Part shown: positions 33,882 to 45,719 of the stretch, in pieces | How positions within the stretch are numbered: position 1 is the stretch's first letter | Layout of the letters: every line of letters begins with the position of its first letter | Source: Nectonema munidae | Lineage: Eukaryota > Nematomorpha > Nectonematoida > Nectonematidae | Assembly (NCBI GenBank): GCA_030549495.1 | Contig: JAUIRK010000907.1 | Span: 62,001-126,000 of the forward strand | DNA length: 64,000 nucleotides | Direction of reading: 5' to 3' | Notes under the pieces: generated by a model | The model's input: the letters and a program-made list of their open reading frames with translations, nothing else | Told to the model about the DNA's origin: nothing | The model's database searches: none | Position numbers and translations under genes: made by a program

Positions 33882-34690
33882 TCCTCATACGTCCTCTGGG
33901 TGATATTTCACCCAAAAATTTTGTACTTTTTGCGCTTTTGTATCATTTTTATTGAATATATTAATATTGTCATAAATAATGTTTATATATCATAAAAAAA
34001 CATAATGGGTTTAAAAAATATTATAAAAGACCGTGTAGTATAACCTTTGATTTGTGCTTCAATGATTCTTCCAAAATAAAGTTACTCATTTCACAAATAT
34101 TGAAGGCAAGTGAGTGTTTCAGGATGATTGGGATGATGTTGATAGAACTACTCTTAATTATCATTTTAGCTGGGGTTCTTTGCCATCATGGTGAGTCCCT
34201 TGGGAGTTTATGAAGTGAAAAAACTCCTGGCCGATTTTTAGAGCTACAATGTCTAACAAATACTAAACACCGAGCCTGAAAAAACAAGGCCAAGGCGTTT
34301 TTAGACTTGATAAAAAATTGAGCTTACAGTCAATTTACTCAAACTCAAAATGACACTGATTGGAACAGTTCGTTCAAACAAAAAATTCCTACCAAAAGAG
34401 CCTCGGTGTTCACAAGTTCTCTAGCAAGTTTTTCTTCACTTTGCCTCACTACATTCCAAAAAATAAAAAGTAGTTTCTGTTTTGAGTACACTTCATCGTG
34501 ATAAAATGTTTCTTCTAATGAAAAAAAAGTGCCTGAAATTATTTCTTTCTATAATAATTAAAATAAATGAGGTGTAGATATTTTGGATCAAATGATTGGA
34601 ACTTATAGTGTTAAACGAAAAACAAATTGCTGGGCGCTTTTGCTTTGTTTTGCAACACTATTGATATTTCTTTTTGTTTTATAGACGGAA
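33882..34690 (+). pseudogene. piggyBac remnant with TTAA end
   Basis: TTAA at 33878-33881 is followed by TCCTCATACGTCCTCTGGGT, like piggyBac termini. Downstream, broken plus-strand frames give LIGTVRSNKKFLPKE near 34350, then a Phe/Leu-rich block with FFFTLPHYIPKNKK, and GVDILDQMIGTYSVKRKTNC near 34580, which holds the third catalytic aspartate and the YS-RKT motif of IFP2-like piggyBac transposases. The N-terminal half and the first two aspartates are lost. Many breaks. Confidence 0.72.
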
Positions 34691-34784
34691 GAGAATCCCA
34701 ATTGGAACAATAATAGGTTATTTAGGAGGCTATAAAAGTTATTTGTTTCTTGAATAACTCGAATTTGACCTTGTGAAAATCCCT

Positions 34785-34799
34785 GGATGTGCGCCCCTA
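34785..34799. mobile_element. solo end of the CAGGGGCG family
   Basis: GGATGTGCGCCCCT is the right end motif of the 22990-24899 repeat without its final G. No left end nearby. Confidence 0.35.
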
Positions 34800-35855
34800 A
34801 CAGTAATCAACATCATTTTGACTCATTTAAACGAGATTTAAGTGTTAAAAGATATATTTTATTTATCACCTGCACTATAAAACTTCTACAAAGCCATTTT
34901 TTAAGGTTGGGTAACCGCACACACCCAACGTTGTGTGTGCCTGCATGCACACGCCGTTATACCCCTTACATGCAGGACCCTAGTCCAGGCCCCCTTAGAA
35001 TCAGCTTTGCCCCCCGCCCCTATCCAACTCTGCTTAGTCTGACAACGGGGAAGAAGAGTATAGATATAAATACGAAATCTGTATTCAATTTAAAAGAAAT
35101 TTATTTAAAAAAATAGCATACGCACTGCCAGCAGCTACGAATGACATGAAGCGCATGTTTATTCCTTGTATGCACGATCTCCAAAGTAGACGGTGATATC
35201 TTCTGTTTCTGCCTTGAATGTACAAATTCTCGAAGAAACGATGATAGAATTTATAATATTTTTGTGATGACTAGATATCTCAATGTCAAATAAGCGGATC
35301 GCATAAGCTTACTCGTTGGGCTAAGCTTTTTGCATGTACAAAATCGCTAAGGAACAAGGCATGCACCAAGAGTGCAACAAGAAGTTTTTGAACGTAAAGG
35401 AGGTGAGGGGGAGGGGCAAGGCAGGAAAATTTTATACTATTGAAAAAGGCTCAGTTTTCAAAAATTATATCATTCATATTAACAAAATAATATGTACAAT
35501 TTGAAGTGAAGAAAACTTGACTATTGTAAGGTGATGAAGCCATAGTTTTGAGATGGCATCATTACTGAGTGGCTTCTTACTGCGTAGATAAGACATACCT
35601 GCACATATAGCATTTAAGAGATCAGAAACGTAGTATTGATCATGAGATATAATACATTGTATAAGTAAAATTTAAATTAATTGAATTTTTAAGATAAAAT
35701 ATAAACATGCATGAAGTTTATTTCTAAAATCATTCTTTTTCTATTTATCGGTGTTTATTGAATTTAAAAGAATACCACGTCTTACATTATAAATTCCGAA
35801 ACACAATAAATTAAATGTGCGTGCTCGCATACCCTCTGCTCTCAGGACTCTAAGT
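34800..35855. other. intergenic DNA, no gene supported
   Basis: Includes a C-rich stretch near 34990-35030 (GCCCCCCGCCCC) and an alternating CA/TG segment (CACACACCCAACGTTGTGTG near 34918). The 109-codon open frame here has no domain. The rest is A+T-rich. Confidence 0.4.
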
Positions 35856-37321
35856 GTTAGTATTAGGGATTGGACGGAGTTTTTTTTTATAAATTTTGTT
35901 TTTTTGTCCACCGTAGACCAAGTCTGTCTTTTGTAAATTAATATATCTTCTAAAAAAATTATTTAAACTGTTTTTACTATTTATTAAGATGGCTTCTAAA
36001 AAAAGTCAAATGTATAGAATTTTTTTGAAAAAAGTACTCCTCGATCCGAATTATGTAAGTGCTTAAAGTGTGGGAAAAACCTCAAATTATGGGGAGGTTC
36101 AACTACTAGCTTGCTAAATCATCTGAAGAACATTCATAATATAAACCCTACTGAAGAAGAATCTGGATCTAAAACAAAAAACAAAGAACTCTTGACGAAA
36201 TTGTAACAACTCCTAAAAAATCGATGATTGAAACTGTGTCAAGAATGATTGCATTAGATGCAATTAGTTTTAGAGTAGTTGTTCGTAGTGAGTTTATAAA
36301 ATAATGTTTTAGACTCCAGAAACATCTTTTTGATGCACCTCCTCCAAGTTGTGAAAAAACTGTTCGATCCATGCTATTTCGCTTTTATAATAAAGCAAAA
36401 GATGAGTTGACTGTCTTTTTCAGAAATCAAATTTCTAAAGGCATGAGATTTTCTTTGACACTTGACGAGTATACTGCATTATCAAATAAAATGTAACGTG
36501 CATAATGAAACAAAGCATTGGTCGTTAGGACTTATTTACATCGATGGTTCTATTACAGTGAAAAAACAAAAAGCTTAGTTAATAATAATCGTTTGATAAA
36601 ATTTGGAATAAATCTTGACAAAGACCTTTTATGTTCAACAACAGATGGCGCAAGTATCATGATTAAATTTGGTTTAATTTCAGGAATTGTGCATCAACAA
36701 TGTTTGGCACACGGTATAAATTTATCAATTTGTGATCTTTTGTATGCTAAACTAAAAAAATCAACTAAACAAGTAAATATGAATGACGACTTTATGGAAA
36801 TCAATGAAAATGGATCAGAGCAAGATATTGATTCTGAATTTGATTCTAAATATTTTGTTGAAGAAGATTTTTTTCAAAGTCCGGTTTTGTGTGAAAACTT
36901 TAGGGATCTTATCGACAAAGTTCTAAACGTATGTAAATTATTTAGAAAAAGTCCCACAAAAATGTGCAAATTACAAAAAATTGTCTTTGAAAAACTTGGT
37001 AAAACTGAGCTGAATTTAATAATAGATGTAAAGACAAGGTGGAATTCTTTATTTCATATGATCGAAAGATTTTTAAAATTGAAACCATGTATTTTAATTT
37101 AGCTTTAGTATCTGTAGGAATTGACAACTTGATATTTTGTGAAGATGACTGAAAACTTCTCGAAAAAATTCAAAATACTTTAAAACCAATAGAGTTTGTA
37201 CTTTCTAATATATGCCCTTATGACTCAAATATATTAAAAGCTGAAATTGGCTGGATGTTGATGATAATTTAAAATGTAATAGTTTTTTACTTGCTCAAAG
37301 TCTCTATAAAGTATTACATAC

Positions 37322-38714
37322 TAGAGATGTATCGGATATCCGCATCCGCATCCTCATATGCGGATCATCCGCAAAAAAACAAACATCCGCTCCGCATCCT
37401 CATCCGCGGATTCTTTTGATGTTGAAATCCGCATCCGCATCCGCATCCGCAATAAGATTCTAATACCTGTTTTACATTACCTAAGTCAAATAGTACAGCA
37501 TATTAGATGCAAATTTATAGATAACAAAGTATTAAGTTACTCGGATTTATTTGAGAGATGTCATTGCGTTAGATGAGTCGCAAGCGATATATCCAATTTA
37601 GTGTAATGTGTTAGTGTAGCGTACTGCTTCACAGTCTAGTTAATTATGTAACACTGCAAAGAGGTAGAATTGATAGGAAAAAAATTTAGAGAATAAAAAT
37701 TGCAATATGCCTCCTCATATACGGCATTGCAATCTAAAGAGAAAATGAAAGAGCAACAATACAAACAGAAGAGCACGTTTTTCAAGTCTCTTGAATTCTT
37801 CAATTTCAGAAGTTATCCCCAATATTGTTGCCTTGAAAAAAACATTAACATATCAAAATACTGGAGAAAAAATATGGGTACATGAGGAAGAAGAAGGTGA
37901 ATATGAAAAAATTACCAATTTTAATCAAGATAAAGATATACCAAAAATTATTCATGTAATGAAAGAAAAGATGAATTCTGAAATCAAAGTTAGATTTGGT
38001 GAAATTGAAAATGAAGAATTTTACACCGTAGCTACTTTTCTTGATCCAAGATTTAAAAGTAAATTTTTTACTGTCTCTGAAATAACAAGTAATGTGAAGA
38101 ATTTCCTTTTTAATTTATATGAAGATAAAGAAGATAATCAATCTCAAATGCCAAGCTGTAAAAAGATGAAAAAAAGTATTAATGAAAATTTTACTACCAT
38201 AAATGAAGTGATGAATTCTATGTTAAATTCTGATAGTGAAGAAGAAAATGAACAAGAAAACGAAGATAATGTTTGTGGTGGAGAAATAATGAGATATCAA
38301 AAAGAGAAAAGAATCAATGGTACAACTATACATAGTTTGGATTGGTGGAGAATTAAAGAAAAACAGTATCCATTTTTATCAAAAATAGCATTCCAATATC
38401 TCGTTTGTCCTCCTAGCACCGTGCAAAGCGAACAGCTTTTCAGTACTGCTGGAAACATTTATACCAATAAAAGAAAAAGACTTCTAGGAGACAAAGTTGA
38501 AAAAATTTTATTTATCAAAAAAAACTTACCTATAAAATTTAATTATTGTAAATAAATTTTTTAGTTTGCCAAGTTGTAAACAAATAAAGTTAAACAAAGG
38601 CTTGTTATATTAAAAAGTATAATGTCCGTATCCGCATCCGCATTAATATAAATTTATTGATCCGCATCCGCATCCTCTCGGATGTCAAGTGAGATATCCG
38701 CATCCGCGGATCTA
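37322..38714 (+). mobile_element. nested hAT element, internally deleted, ~1.39 kb
   Basis: Left TAGAGATGTATCGGATATCC with CATCCGCATCC repeats; right end GATATCCGCATCCGCGGATC then TA, with GGATGCGGAT-type repeats on both sides. The outer transposase reads up to LYKVLHT before it and KKLVSLLFYLQNPN after it, proving the insertion. Flanking octamers did not match, so the target duplication is unresolved or the right end is altered. Confidence 0.8.
37791..38555 (+). CDS. C-terminal half of a second hAT transposase, open 254 codons
   Basis: Open frame holding FYTVATFLDPRFKSKFF (residues ~85-100), an acidic loop (SDSEEENEQENED), then SLDWWRIKEKQYPFLSKIAF, QYLVCPPSTVQSEQLFSTAG, and NKRKRLLGDKVEKILFIKKN: the late catalytic and dimerisation region of ZBED-like hAT transposases. 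The N-terminal BED finger and first catalytic aspartates are missing, so this copy is a deletion derivative. The open frame with no stops suggests it is younger than the outer hAT. Confidence 0.82.
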   Translation: MNSSISEVIPNIVALKKTLTYQNTGEKIWVHEEEEGEYEKITNFNQDKDIPKIIHVMKEKMNSEIKVRFGEIENEEFYTVATFLDPRFKSKFFTVSEITSNVKNFLFNLYEDKEDNQSQMPSCKKMKKSINENFTTINEVMNSMLNSDSEEENEQENEDNVCGGEIMRYQKEKRINGTTIHSLDWWRIKEKQYPFLSKIAFQYLVCPPSTVQSEQLFSTAGNIYTNKRKRLLGDKVEKILFIKKNLPIKFNYCK

Positions 38715-39282
38715 AAAAATTTCAAGACGCAAAAAAATTAGTTAGTTTACTATTTTATTTACAAAATCCGAATTGCGTTGAAACACATCTTTACATTTTC
38801 TTTATCTGATGAAAAAGAAATGCTCGAAACCGCAGAAAACTTGTTTAATCGCCTTTATCCCAATTTAAATTTTGTTAAGGAAGAACAAAATGGAAGTGAT
38901 TTTTTGTCCATGTATTAAGCTAAAATAAAATTGCTTGAAGCTTCGCCAAAAATTGATCTTCAAACTAAATCAAACTTCACCAATGAATTTAAATATTTTA
39001 AACTAACGGGAAATCGGAGCTCAAAACTTGAGCTTTTGTACAAAGCACTTCTTTCTATCAAACCAACTTCTGTTGAAAGTGAAAGAGCGTTTTCTAGCAC
39101 GGGAATATTCACAATAAAAATTCGTTCAAGGCTCTCTACAGATGCTTTGTGTTTTGTTAGAGATTAATAAAAAAATAATATAAAATAATTTAATAATAAA
39201 CATTTTGTTTTGCTTTTTAGTTTTTGTTCCGCGTTCAACTCGAGTTTAAAATTTTCGAGTTTTGCCAAATCCTGGTTAGTAT

Positions 39283-42200
39283 GTATGCATGCACGTTTGA
39301 GTAGCACACAAAAAACTTTAGAAAATGAAAAAAGGTTTGATAAAAAAGAAAACAAGCAATTTTTTAAAATAAACAAATTAATCGATGATTTATTATTAAA
39401 TCATCTTTATTTCATCATAATTGAAAGTTGCAGGTCTAAAGTTTTTCTAAGGATCAAAAAAACAAGTTTAATTAAAACGCTTGTGTGCAGATATGTTTTT
39501 AAATGATCTGTTGTTAACTACTAGCAAAGTTGAATCCTTCTTGACTTTTTTGAAAAACATTTTATGACACTTCATCAACTCATGCTTCTTCTCTTATACA
39601 AATCTAATGATGTGACAGCCATCTATCTTTTAGAGATAGCAAGTGTGCTTTTCTCTCTGAGTAAGCAAAGTCTATACTCAAATCAACAAGACTATACAAT
39701 ATTGAGTAAGTGAAGTTAAAAAAATGTCAGCAACAAATACCGCTGATGAATAAGTGTGAATAACAGTGCTCTTTAACAGGTTTTTAAGCATTGTTTGCCT
39801 TAAATAGTGTGGCCCCGAAAGTGCCATAAAGGTCGAGCTCCAATACAGGCAAATTTACAGTTGGGGATTACAAAACTGGATCAAATATAGAGGTGGCATT
39901 TTTGGCAGGTTAGACACTTTTATTACAAATATATAAAGCATGAACTATCGGTGCGTCTATAAAAAATAACCCATGAGCTTCTCTCAAAATGAGAAAGAGG
40001 ACAGAACCCCCTCTCTTTTAAACACAAAACCTTTAGTGTTAACAAAACACAAAAAGGACTTGTACAGACAAAAGCCCTACCTTACAAAATCTCTCCCTTC
40101 AGAATGAGATAAAGGACAACCCCCCGCGCAAAATCGTAGCATAATTGAGCATGTATATTACATAACTTTGTTTTTTAGAACATATTTAAAAAAAATTCAC
40201 TTTAATTCTAGCGAATGATACGTTAAGCAAAATTCACTTTATTGAATTTAAGGGTAAGAAAGAATCTTCTCCTCATGAGAATCTCCTTGGGGCGAGAGCG
40301 GGTTTGTCCTACCTTCATTAAATAGAGATAAGATATATTATGGAGGCCTAAAAAGATTGTAAAACTTGGGTAAGAAAAGCTTTCTTGAAAGGAACACACT
40401 TGATTTGAAACAAATCTAAAAAAAATCAGCTTCGGCTATCGGTGCAAATGTCTGAACTATAGAAAATTTCAAATTTAATATTAAAACCTATATAAAGCGT
40501 AACATTTCTTTCTAATAAGGCGCTACGCAATTCTGATTTTTCAAAATTGAAGGTTATTTTTTTAACCAAGTAGATTGAAAAAATGCCCCTTTTGGGAATA
40601 TCGAAATGGGATACAATTTTGATATCGTCTCATTGCCAATATGATAATAGTTGATAGATTTGATATCATTGGACCGAAATAAAGGTATATTATTTATATG
40701 GATTGTAATTAAGATTATTGTCCTACGAATGCAAAATTCAAATTAGGATTAAAAAAAATCCAAATTAGGGATGTAACTTTATTTAAAATTAATGATCACA
40801 CAAAGTAGAAAATAAAATTTAAGTTATGTTAACAAAAAAATTATGATTTCATTTAAAAGAATCTGTCATATTTTTCCTAATTTTTGAGCTTAAATAAATT
40901 AGTTTGGATGTATGGTAGGTCCATCACACAAAATAATGATTGTTATGCTAACTGAAAAAATAGATGAATTATTTTATTTTTTAGATGCTGGGCAACCATA
41001 GCTGATGGTTGAGCCTGACCCAATGTATGCGCTAAGCCTTTTTGGAGGTCCATTGCCGAAAAAATAGTCTTTTCGTAAGCCCTATTGCCAAAAAATATCA
41101 ACTTTTTAGAGCGTCTGAGACTTTTTAGAAACATACAATACAAAGACAGTTATCATATAAGATAAGCTATTATGAATTTTAATCATACAAATAGCACTTT
41201 CGTATTAGAGATATGCGAGTAAAATTTAGTAATCTCAATTAATGTGCCTTTAAATTTTTTTTAGGTTTGATCTGAAGGCAATATAAAACGCAACACATAG
41301 GACAGGTTGCAAACGAAAATTGGCCATCACCACTGACTCTTAGCGAAAGCACTGGTGATTCGTAAATTTTATGGTGAATTTTATGCTGATTCCTAAATGT
41401 AAAGCAAATTATGTAAATGCCATGTTGGTATTAAAACATCATTAACTGGTAATGCTGAGCTAGTTACTCATAACTCCACTAACGTATTATATACTTAACA
41501 ATGTTAAGTGAGCATGGTTTAGGCACTTGCTTTATCTATGCTGCTACAGGCAAGCTTTGAAATACTGCAAAGTTAAAAGTAATTCACTCTATAGTCTGGA
41601 AGCAGTGTTGTGGGCTATGAAAGCTATGGTGGTTTTTTGGGGTGTTGGAGGAATAATATCTGACTCCGATTATAAGCACTTAAACTCCGACTCCCACTTC
41701 TATCCTTTTAAAATCTCTGGCCCCCAAACCCTAGCTTTAATTAGATAGTTGACATAGTATTAGAATTGTGGCAACAAACACACCCTATAAAAAGCAGTAG
41801 TGTACTTTGGAAAATGAAGCCATATCTTTTAACATTATGGAGATAGAAGGCTTTCGTTTATTGTAAAAGAGATCCTAATTTTTGCATTCATCAAAGCTTT
41901 TTTTAGAATAAGCAATTTTTGATAAATAATGAAATAAATTTAAATAAGTTGTTTTAATATCAATCCAAAATCAATGTTTAGTCTTTTTGCATAGTAAAAT
42001 ATTTCAGCCACTCTATTATTGGTGTAAACTATTAACAAACAATGATTTGCAAAAATAATAGAAAGCTCTTATAGCTATTACAGAGGTGCATGTCTTCAGT
42101 CATTATTGTCCAGGTGTTCACCAATAAGAGATAGGCATCATTAAATATTGCCTTCAGAGTTTAAAGTTATTTGCATCATGACTTTCTTTTAAAGTTATCT

Positions 42201-42955
42201 CAATTTAGGCATTGTGGTAAAGCAAAGCATGAATATTTATATTTTGAGAATTTATGAAGCAAGATTGTTGACATTGATAGAAGGAGGTGAGAGGGATAGA
42301 GAGGTAAACTTCAACAAGATAAATTATAGCTGAAGTTATCATGTATATTAGATATTTATTGCATTTGAAATATGAGTTAGAAAATGGTAAGAAAGAAATT
42401 TTATAACTTTTAATCATGTTATTGAAAAAACTCTATTTACAGCAAGGAATTTATTCCGTAAAAGTATATTAATTATTATAAAGCTTAAATTATCATAAAA
42501 TATTATATGATGTTTGTCTTAAAAGAACTATTCTTATATTATTTACCACATACACATTTCAATGCTATTTGACAGAATTGTCGCGCCAAAAAAGTCATAA
42601 TAGCAAGGCTTAAAAATACCACTAATGACGATTATATTGCAACAACTAGGCATAGTAACTAACAAATATGTATGTGATGATCAATCTGAATTGAGAAATG
42701 TAAGAACCGTGCTTTTTTCAGGTATCGGAATTCCCGATACTTTTATTCCGGTTTCTGGTGAGGATTTAAGATCTAAAGCATTTCATATTAAAAAATTTAT
42801 AGTGTAGCTTCACACAACATAAAGTCTAGCATAGTTCTCACAAGTTATGATTAAAACTAGTTCAAGCCAAGTTTTTTTTTAAATGAAGTTAGATTTGGAA
42901 ATCAAAATTAAGAGGACACGGAGTCAATGTTATTTGTTCGACTCCACACCCATGA
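39283..42955. other. A+T-rich intergenic DNA
   Basis: No supported gene. Short open frames (39210, 40943 minus, 41527, 42625) have no recognisable domains. A C-rich segment with GACTCCGAT and CTCCGACTCC near 41660-41690 resembles hAT-type MITE ends but has no partner. Confidence 0.4.
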
Positions 42956-43041
42956 TTTTAACACTAGTCAGTATTCTTGGGAACTTTAAGGTCCATTATT
43001 TTAACCCTAGGCAGTATTCTTGGGATCTTTAAGGCCCATTA
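42956..43041. repeat. 43-bp tandem duplication
   Basis: Two adjacent 43-bp units share CAGTATTCTTGGGA and CTTTAAGG(T/C)CCATTA with four or five differences. Flanked by A+T-rich DNA. Confidence 0.75.
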
Positions 43042-43799
43042 TTTTTGCTTTTTGTCGATAAAATTTTTTTACACAACCACTCACTTTAATTTTGAGAAAT
43101 AAGTATTAAAATGATATATTCATTTATATTTACATAGAATTTAATTTAAAAAAATCGTAAGACTTTTCTAAATCATATAAACAAATCCCTTAAATTTTAT
43201 AGAGGCCAGATAGGCTTATAAACTTTTTGAAGTTTTAAACCCCAAGTTTTAATTATTTAATTAATGTTACTTAGTTGGCGATAACAAGGGAGAAACTTTT
43301 TGAAGAAGAGCTTATACGGATAGTGGTTGATGAGCGATGCAAACAAGAAAGATTCAAAAAATTAGTGAAAATTACAGTAAATTGTTATTTAGTTATTATT
43401 TAGAACCTAAATATATCCATCATTTTAAAAGAAAAATACGCTATATGCGTGATTAAAATAAAAACAGAAAAATTAAACATGCTTGTCGTCATTTTTCACT
43501 AATGTGTGCAACAAACCAATCTAATATGTGATTTGTGGGACAGCGATGCCTAAGTTAAAAATACAAAAAAGTTTTTATCAAAATTCTACTTTCATAAATA
43601 AATATTTACTACCCAAGTATGAATATAGGTAAAAATATTGGCAATGCTTATGTTGTCTCTAATTTCTTATATTTGGTATTTAGAACCTTTTACACAAATA
43701 TGGGACTTATTATTTTGAGTTTGGCCTCCATCAGTTTTGCATATTTACATTTATACCAAATATTTGTTTTTTATATGAAACAATAGACATTTTTCTATT

Positions 43800-43879
43800 G
43801 AGTTTTTAAGCAATTACCGCGCCTCAAAAGAACTTGTTTTTTTCAAGAATACTTTCTACGGTTAATACAGGTTTGACTG
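43800..43879 (-). mobile_element. Tigger/pogo right end, solo
   Basis: TACAGGTTTGACTG ends at 43879 and is followed by TA, the same right end as the Tigger at 21329. The left partner was not found; body sequence to the left is unrecognisable. Confidence 0.5.
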
Positions 43880-44089
43880 TATATACTCGTGTTTCTTCTG
43901 ATGTTAACTTTTTTTCATAATATATCATGAGGTTTTTGACTTCTATATTAACTATCTAACAAGCGGCTCCTATGTTGAATGATTGATAACCGACCTGACA
44001 CCTGATTTATCCCATTGAGTTTAAGGTTTTCGAAGCAAGGATTTAACTTAACAAATCAAATATAAACGAAGTACAAAACAATGAGATAA

Positions 44090-44095
44090 TTTATT
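44090..44095 (-). terminator. poly(A) signal of the 436-codon gene
   Basis: AATAAA on the minus strand, about 15 bases after the TGA stop at 44112-44110. Confidence 0.5.
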
Positions 44096-44109
44096 TTAAG
44101 AAAGAAATA

Positions 44110-45505
44110 TCAAAAAACAAGATTTTGTAATCTTAATAATTCACTTGAAACACTTATATCTTCAAAAAAACTTTGAAATTCAGGCAAAATATTAATATAT
44201 TTGAATATTTTTTCATAAAAAGATATAGGGAAGTATTCGAATTTGTGATCAAAATCAATATCATTAAGTTGAAAAACTTGATCTAAGGGCTTTGATAAAT
44301 AAAACTCAAGGATCTCTATTACCTTTCTATGATTTCTAAACAAACACTTCATGAAAACAAGAAATTTAAAGTATAAATCAATGTTCTGCCACATTTCATG
44401 AAAGTTACTTTTGACTTCAAACATTATCAAGTAAAGATAGTTTGTATCGTATCGTAAAAACGTCGTTATGGAGTTCATATTAGAAAAATTGAAGGTAGGC
44501 TCTTTATGAATTAGTGAAATTTTATATCGTTGACGAATAATTAAAGAAAAAAACCTGCTTGCTCTTTTACAATAAGGATTATCTAATAAACCAAGAAAGG
44601 ATGCAATTCTACCATCAGCATAAAAAAATATTTTTGAACCGTTATATTTTTTTTGTAGAAGTCTTGCATCCATGAGCTTGTTTAAGGTTGCCGTTTTATA
44701 ACGATTAGGAGGAATAATAAAAAAAACGCTAAAAGGGCTATCATTTTGAGAAACTTCAGGAAATAATTTCATATCGTAAAAAAAAACTTTTATAAATTTA
44801 TAATTATAAAGCCATACATCATTTCTGAATTCTAGACAGGATATTTTCTTGGATTCTTCTGAATGGAAAACAACGTAAGACTTCTTTATAGATTTTTCAT
44901 TAAACATATCACTCAAAAAATATTTTCCACTATAATATTCAAAAAATAAATGATCTTTACTTAAATGATTGTTGAGGTGTTCAAATGTACGTTTAGCAGC
45001 ATCGGCAGAGATCATTTTGGAGCATACAACATCCACAATACGAGTAGCATTTACTTTCTTTTTAGGGAAAAATGCATACATGCATTTATTTCGATACAAC
45101 GAATATTTTGAATATTTCAGAACACACATACTTCCTGATCTACATGTATTTTGATCACAGAATTTACATTTGATTCCCTTAATTATTATTTTAGGCGCCT
45201 TTACTTCATTATAAGCTTGTACCATTGTATTAAAATCTGAACCTAGAAAGTTAAAATTGACATGATTCAAATAGGTTTCTTCAGTTACTTTTGGACTATA
45301 ATTTAACTTTGTAAAGATAGTTTCATCATACAAAAAACTTTCTTTCACTTTACTTAAAGTAGAATATGGAAAAATATTTTTCAAATTATTATTAAAAAAA
45401 ACGAATAATTTTTGAGACATTTTTGATTCACAATTAATTTTTTACAAGCATCTTACCAGGAAAAAAAATTGCTAGAATAAAATACAAAGATTTCATTTGC
45501 ATCAT
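44110..45505 (-). CDS. uncharacterised protein, probably secreted; longest open frame
   Basis: A 436-codon frame without a stop (45420-44110) that matches no family I know. Eight cysteines and the sequence CKFCDQNTCRSGSMC then YRNKC cluster at residues ~103-132; the middle is Phe/Tyr-rich (SPFSVFFIIPPN) and the C-terminus helical. Just upstream, 45505-45457 encodes MMQMKSLYFILAIFFP, a signal-peptide-like segment, and stops at a consensus donor, G followed by GTAAGA. An acceptor AAAG near 45350 would join it in frame to ESFLYDETIFTKL, giving a ~425-residue secreted product; that splice is inference, and the ATG at 45420 is the alternative start. AATAAA follows the stop. It may belong to a lineage-specific gene family, or be an unrecognised element ORF. 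Serpin-like features were considered and not supported. Confidence 0.6.
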
Positions 45506-45544
45506 GGATTTAATAGAGTATTCAATGAAAATTTTGTGAGTCCG

Positions 45545-45552
45545 TTATAAAA
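45545..45552 (-). promoter_or_regulatory. possible TATA box of the 436-codon gene
   Basis: TTTTTATAACG on the minus strand lies about 40 bases before the first ATG at 45505. In DNA this A+T-rich such a match is weak evidence. Confidence 0.2.
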
Positions 45553-45719
45553 ATATGGTAAAATTTATTAAAAGATTAATATAGTACTTTTTCTAAAAAA
45601 AATTTACAAAAATTGCAAAAAAACATGAAACTTTAAAACTCAATATTATTTTATTTGATTCATAAAAAATATTTTACTTCTAAATCATTTTTGGATATAT
45701 TAATCAAAAATATAAATAA

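Larger units (their letters stand above)
35990..39167 (+). pseudogene. hAT transposase interrupted by another hAT
   Basis: Parts in order on the plus strand: BED zinc finger CLKCGKNLKLWGGSTTSLLN ending HLKNIH (36060-36136); ETVSRMIALDAISFRV near 36230; RFSLTLDEYTALSNK near 36450; DLLCSTTDGASIMIKFGLIS and IVHQQCLAHGINLSICDLLY in the open frame 36518-37102; VKTRWNSLFHMIERFLKLKP to 37100; then the insertion; then KLELLYKALLSIKPTSVESE and RAFSSTGIF at 39030-39110, the dimerisation domain, with a stop at 39165-39167. Reading-frame changes lie near 36055 and 36300 and several stops occur. Nearest by motif to the ZBED/Charlie-like hAT group. Confidence 0.85.
35864..39274 (+). mobile_element. hAT element (outer), complete ends, carrying a nested hAT
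   Basis: Starts TAGGGATTGGACGG and ends GCCAAATCCTG, an imperfect inverted pair. GTTAGTAT is repeated exactly at 35856-35863 and 39275-39282, fixing the element at 3411 bp. A second hAT of about 1.39 kb lies inside (37322-38714), so the outer element was about 2.0 kb. Transposase parts run from the BED finger to the dimerisation domain on both sides of the insert. Confidence 0.88.

Noticed and set aside
34787-35116. 109-codon open frame with CVPACTRRYTPYM
   Set aside because: Overlaps a MITE end and alternating CA/TG and C-rich sequence; no domain, no splice or poly(A) support.
44110-45420. Serpin-like reading of the 436-codon protein
   Set aside because: PFSVFFIIPPN and the preceding helix recall serpin strands loosely, but the hinge and reactive-loop signatures are absent and the Cys cluster does not fit.
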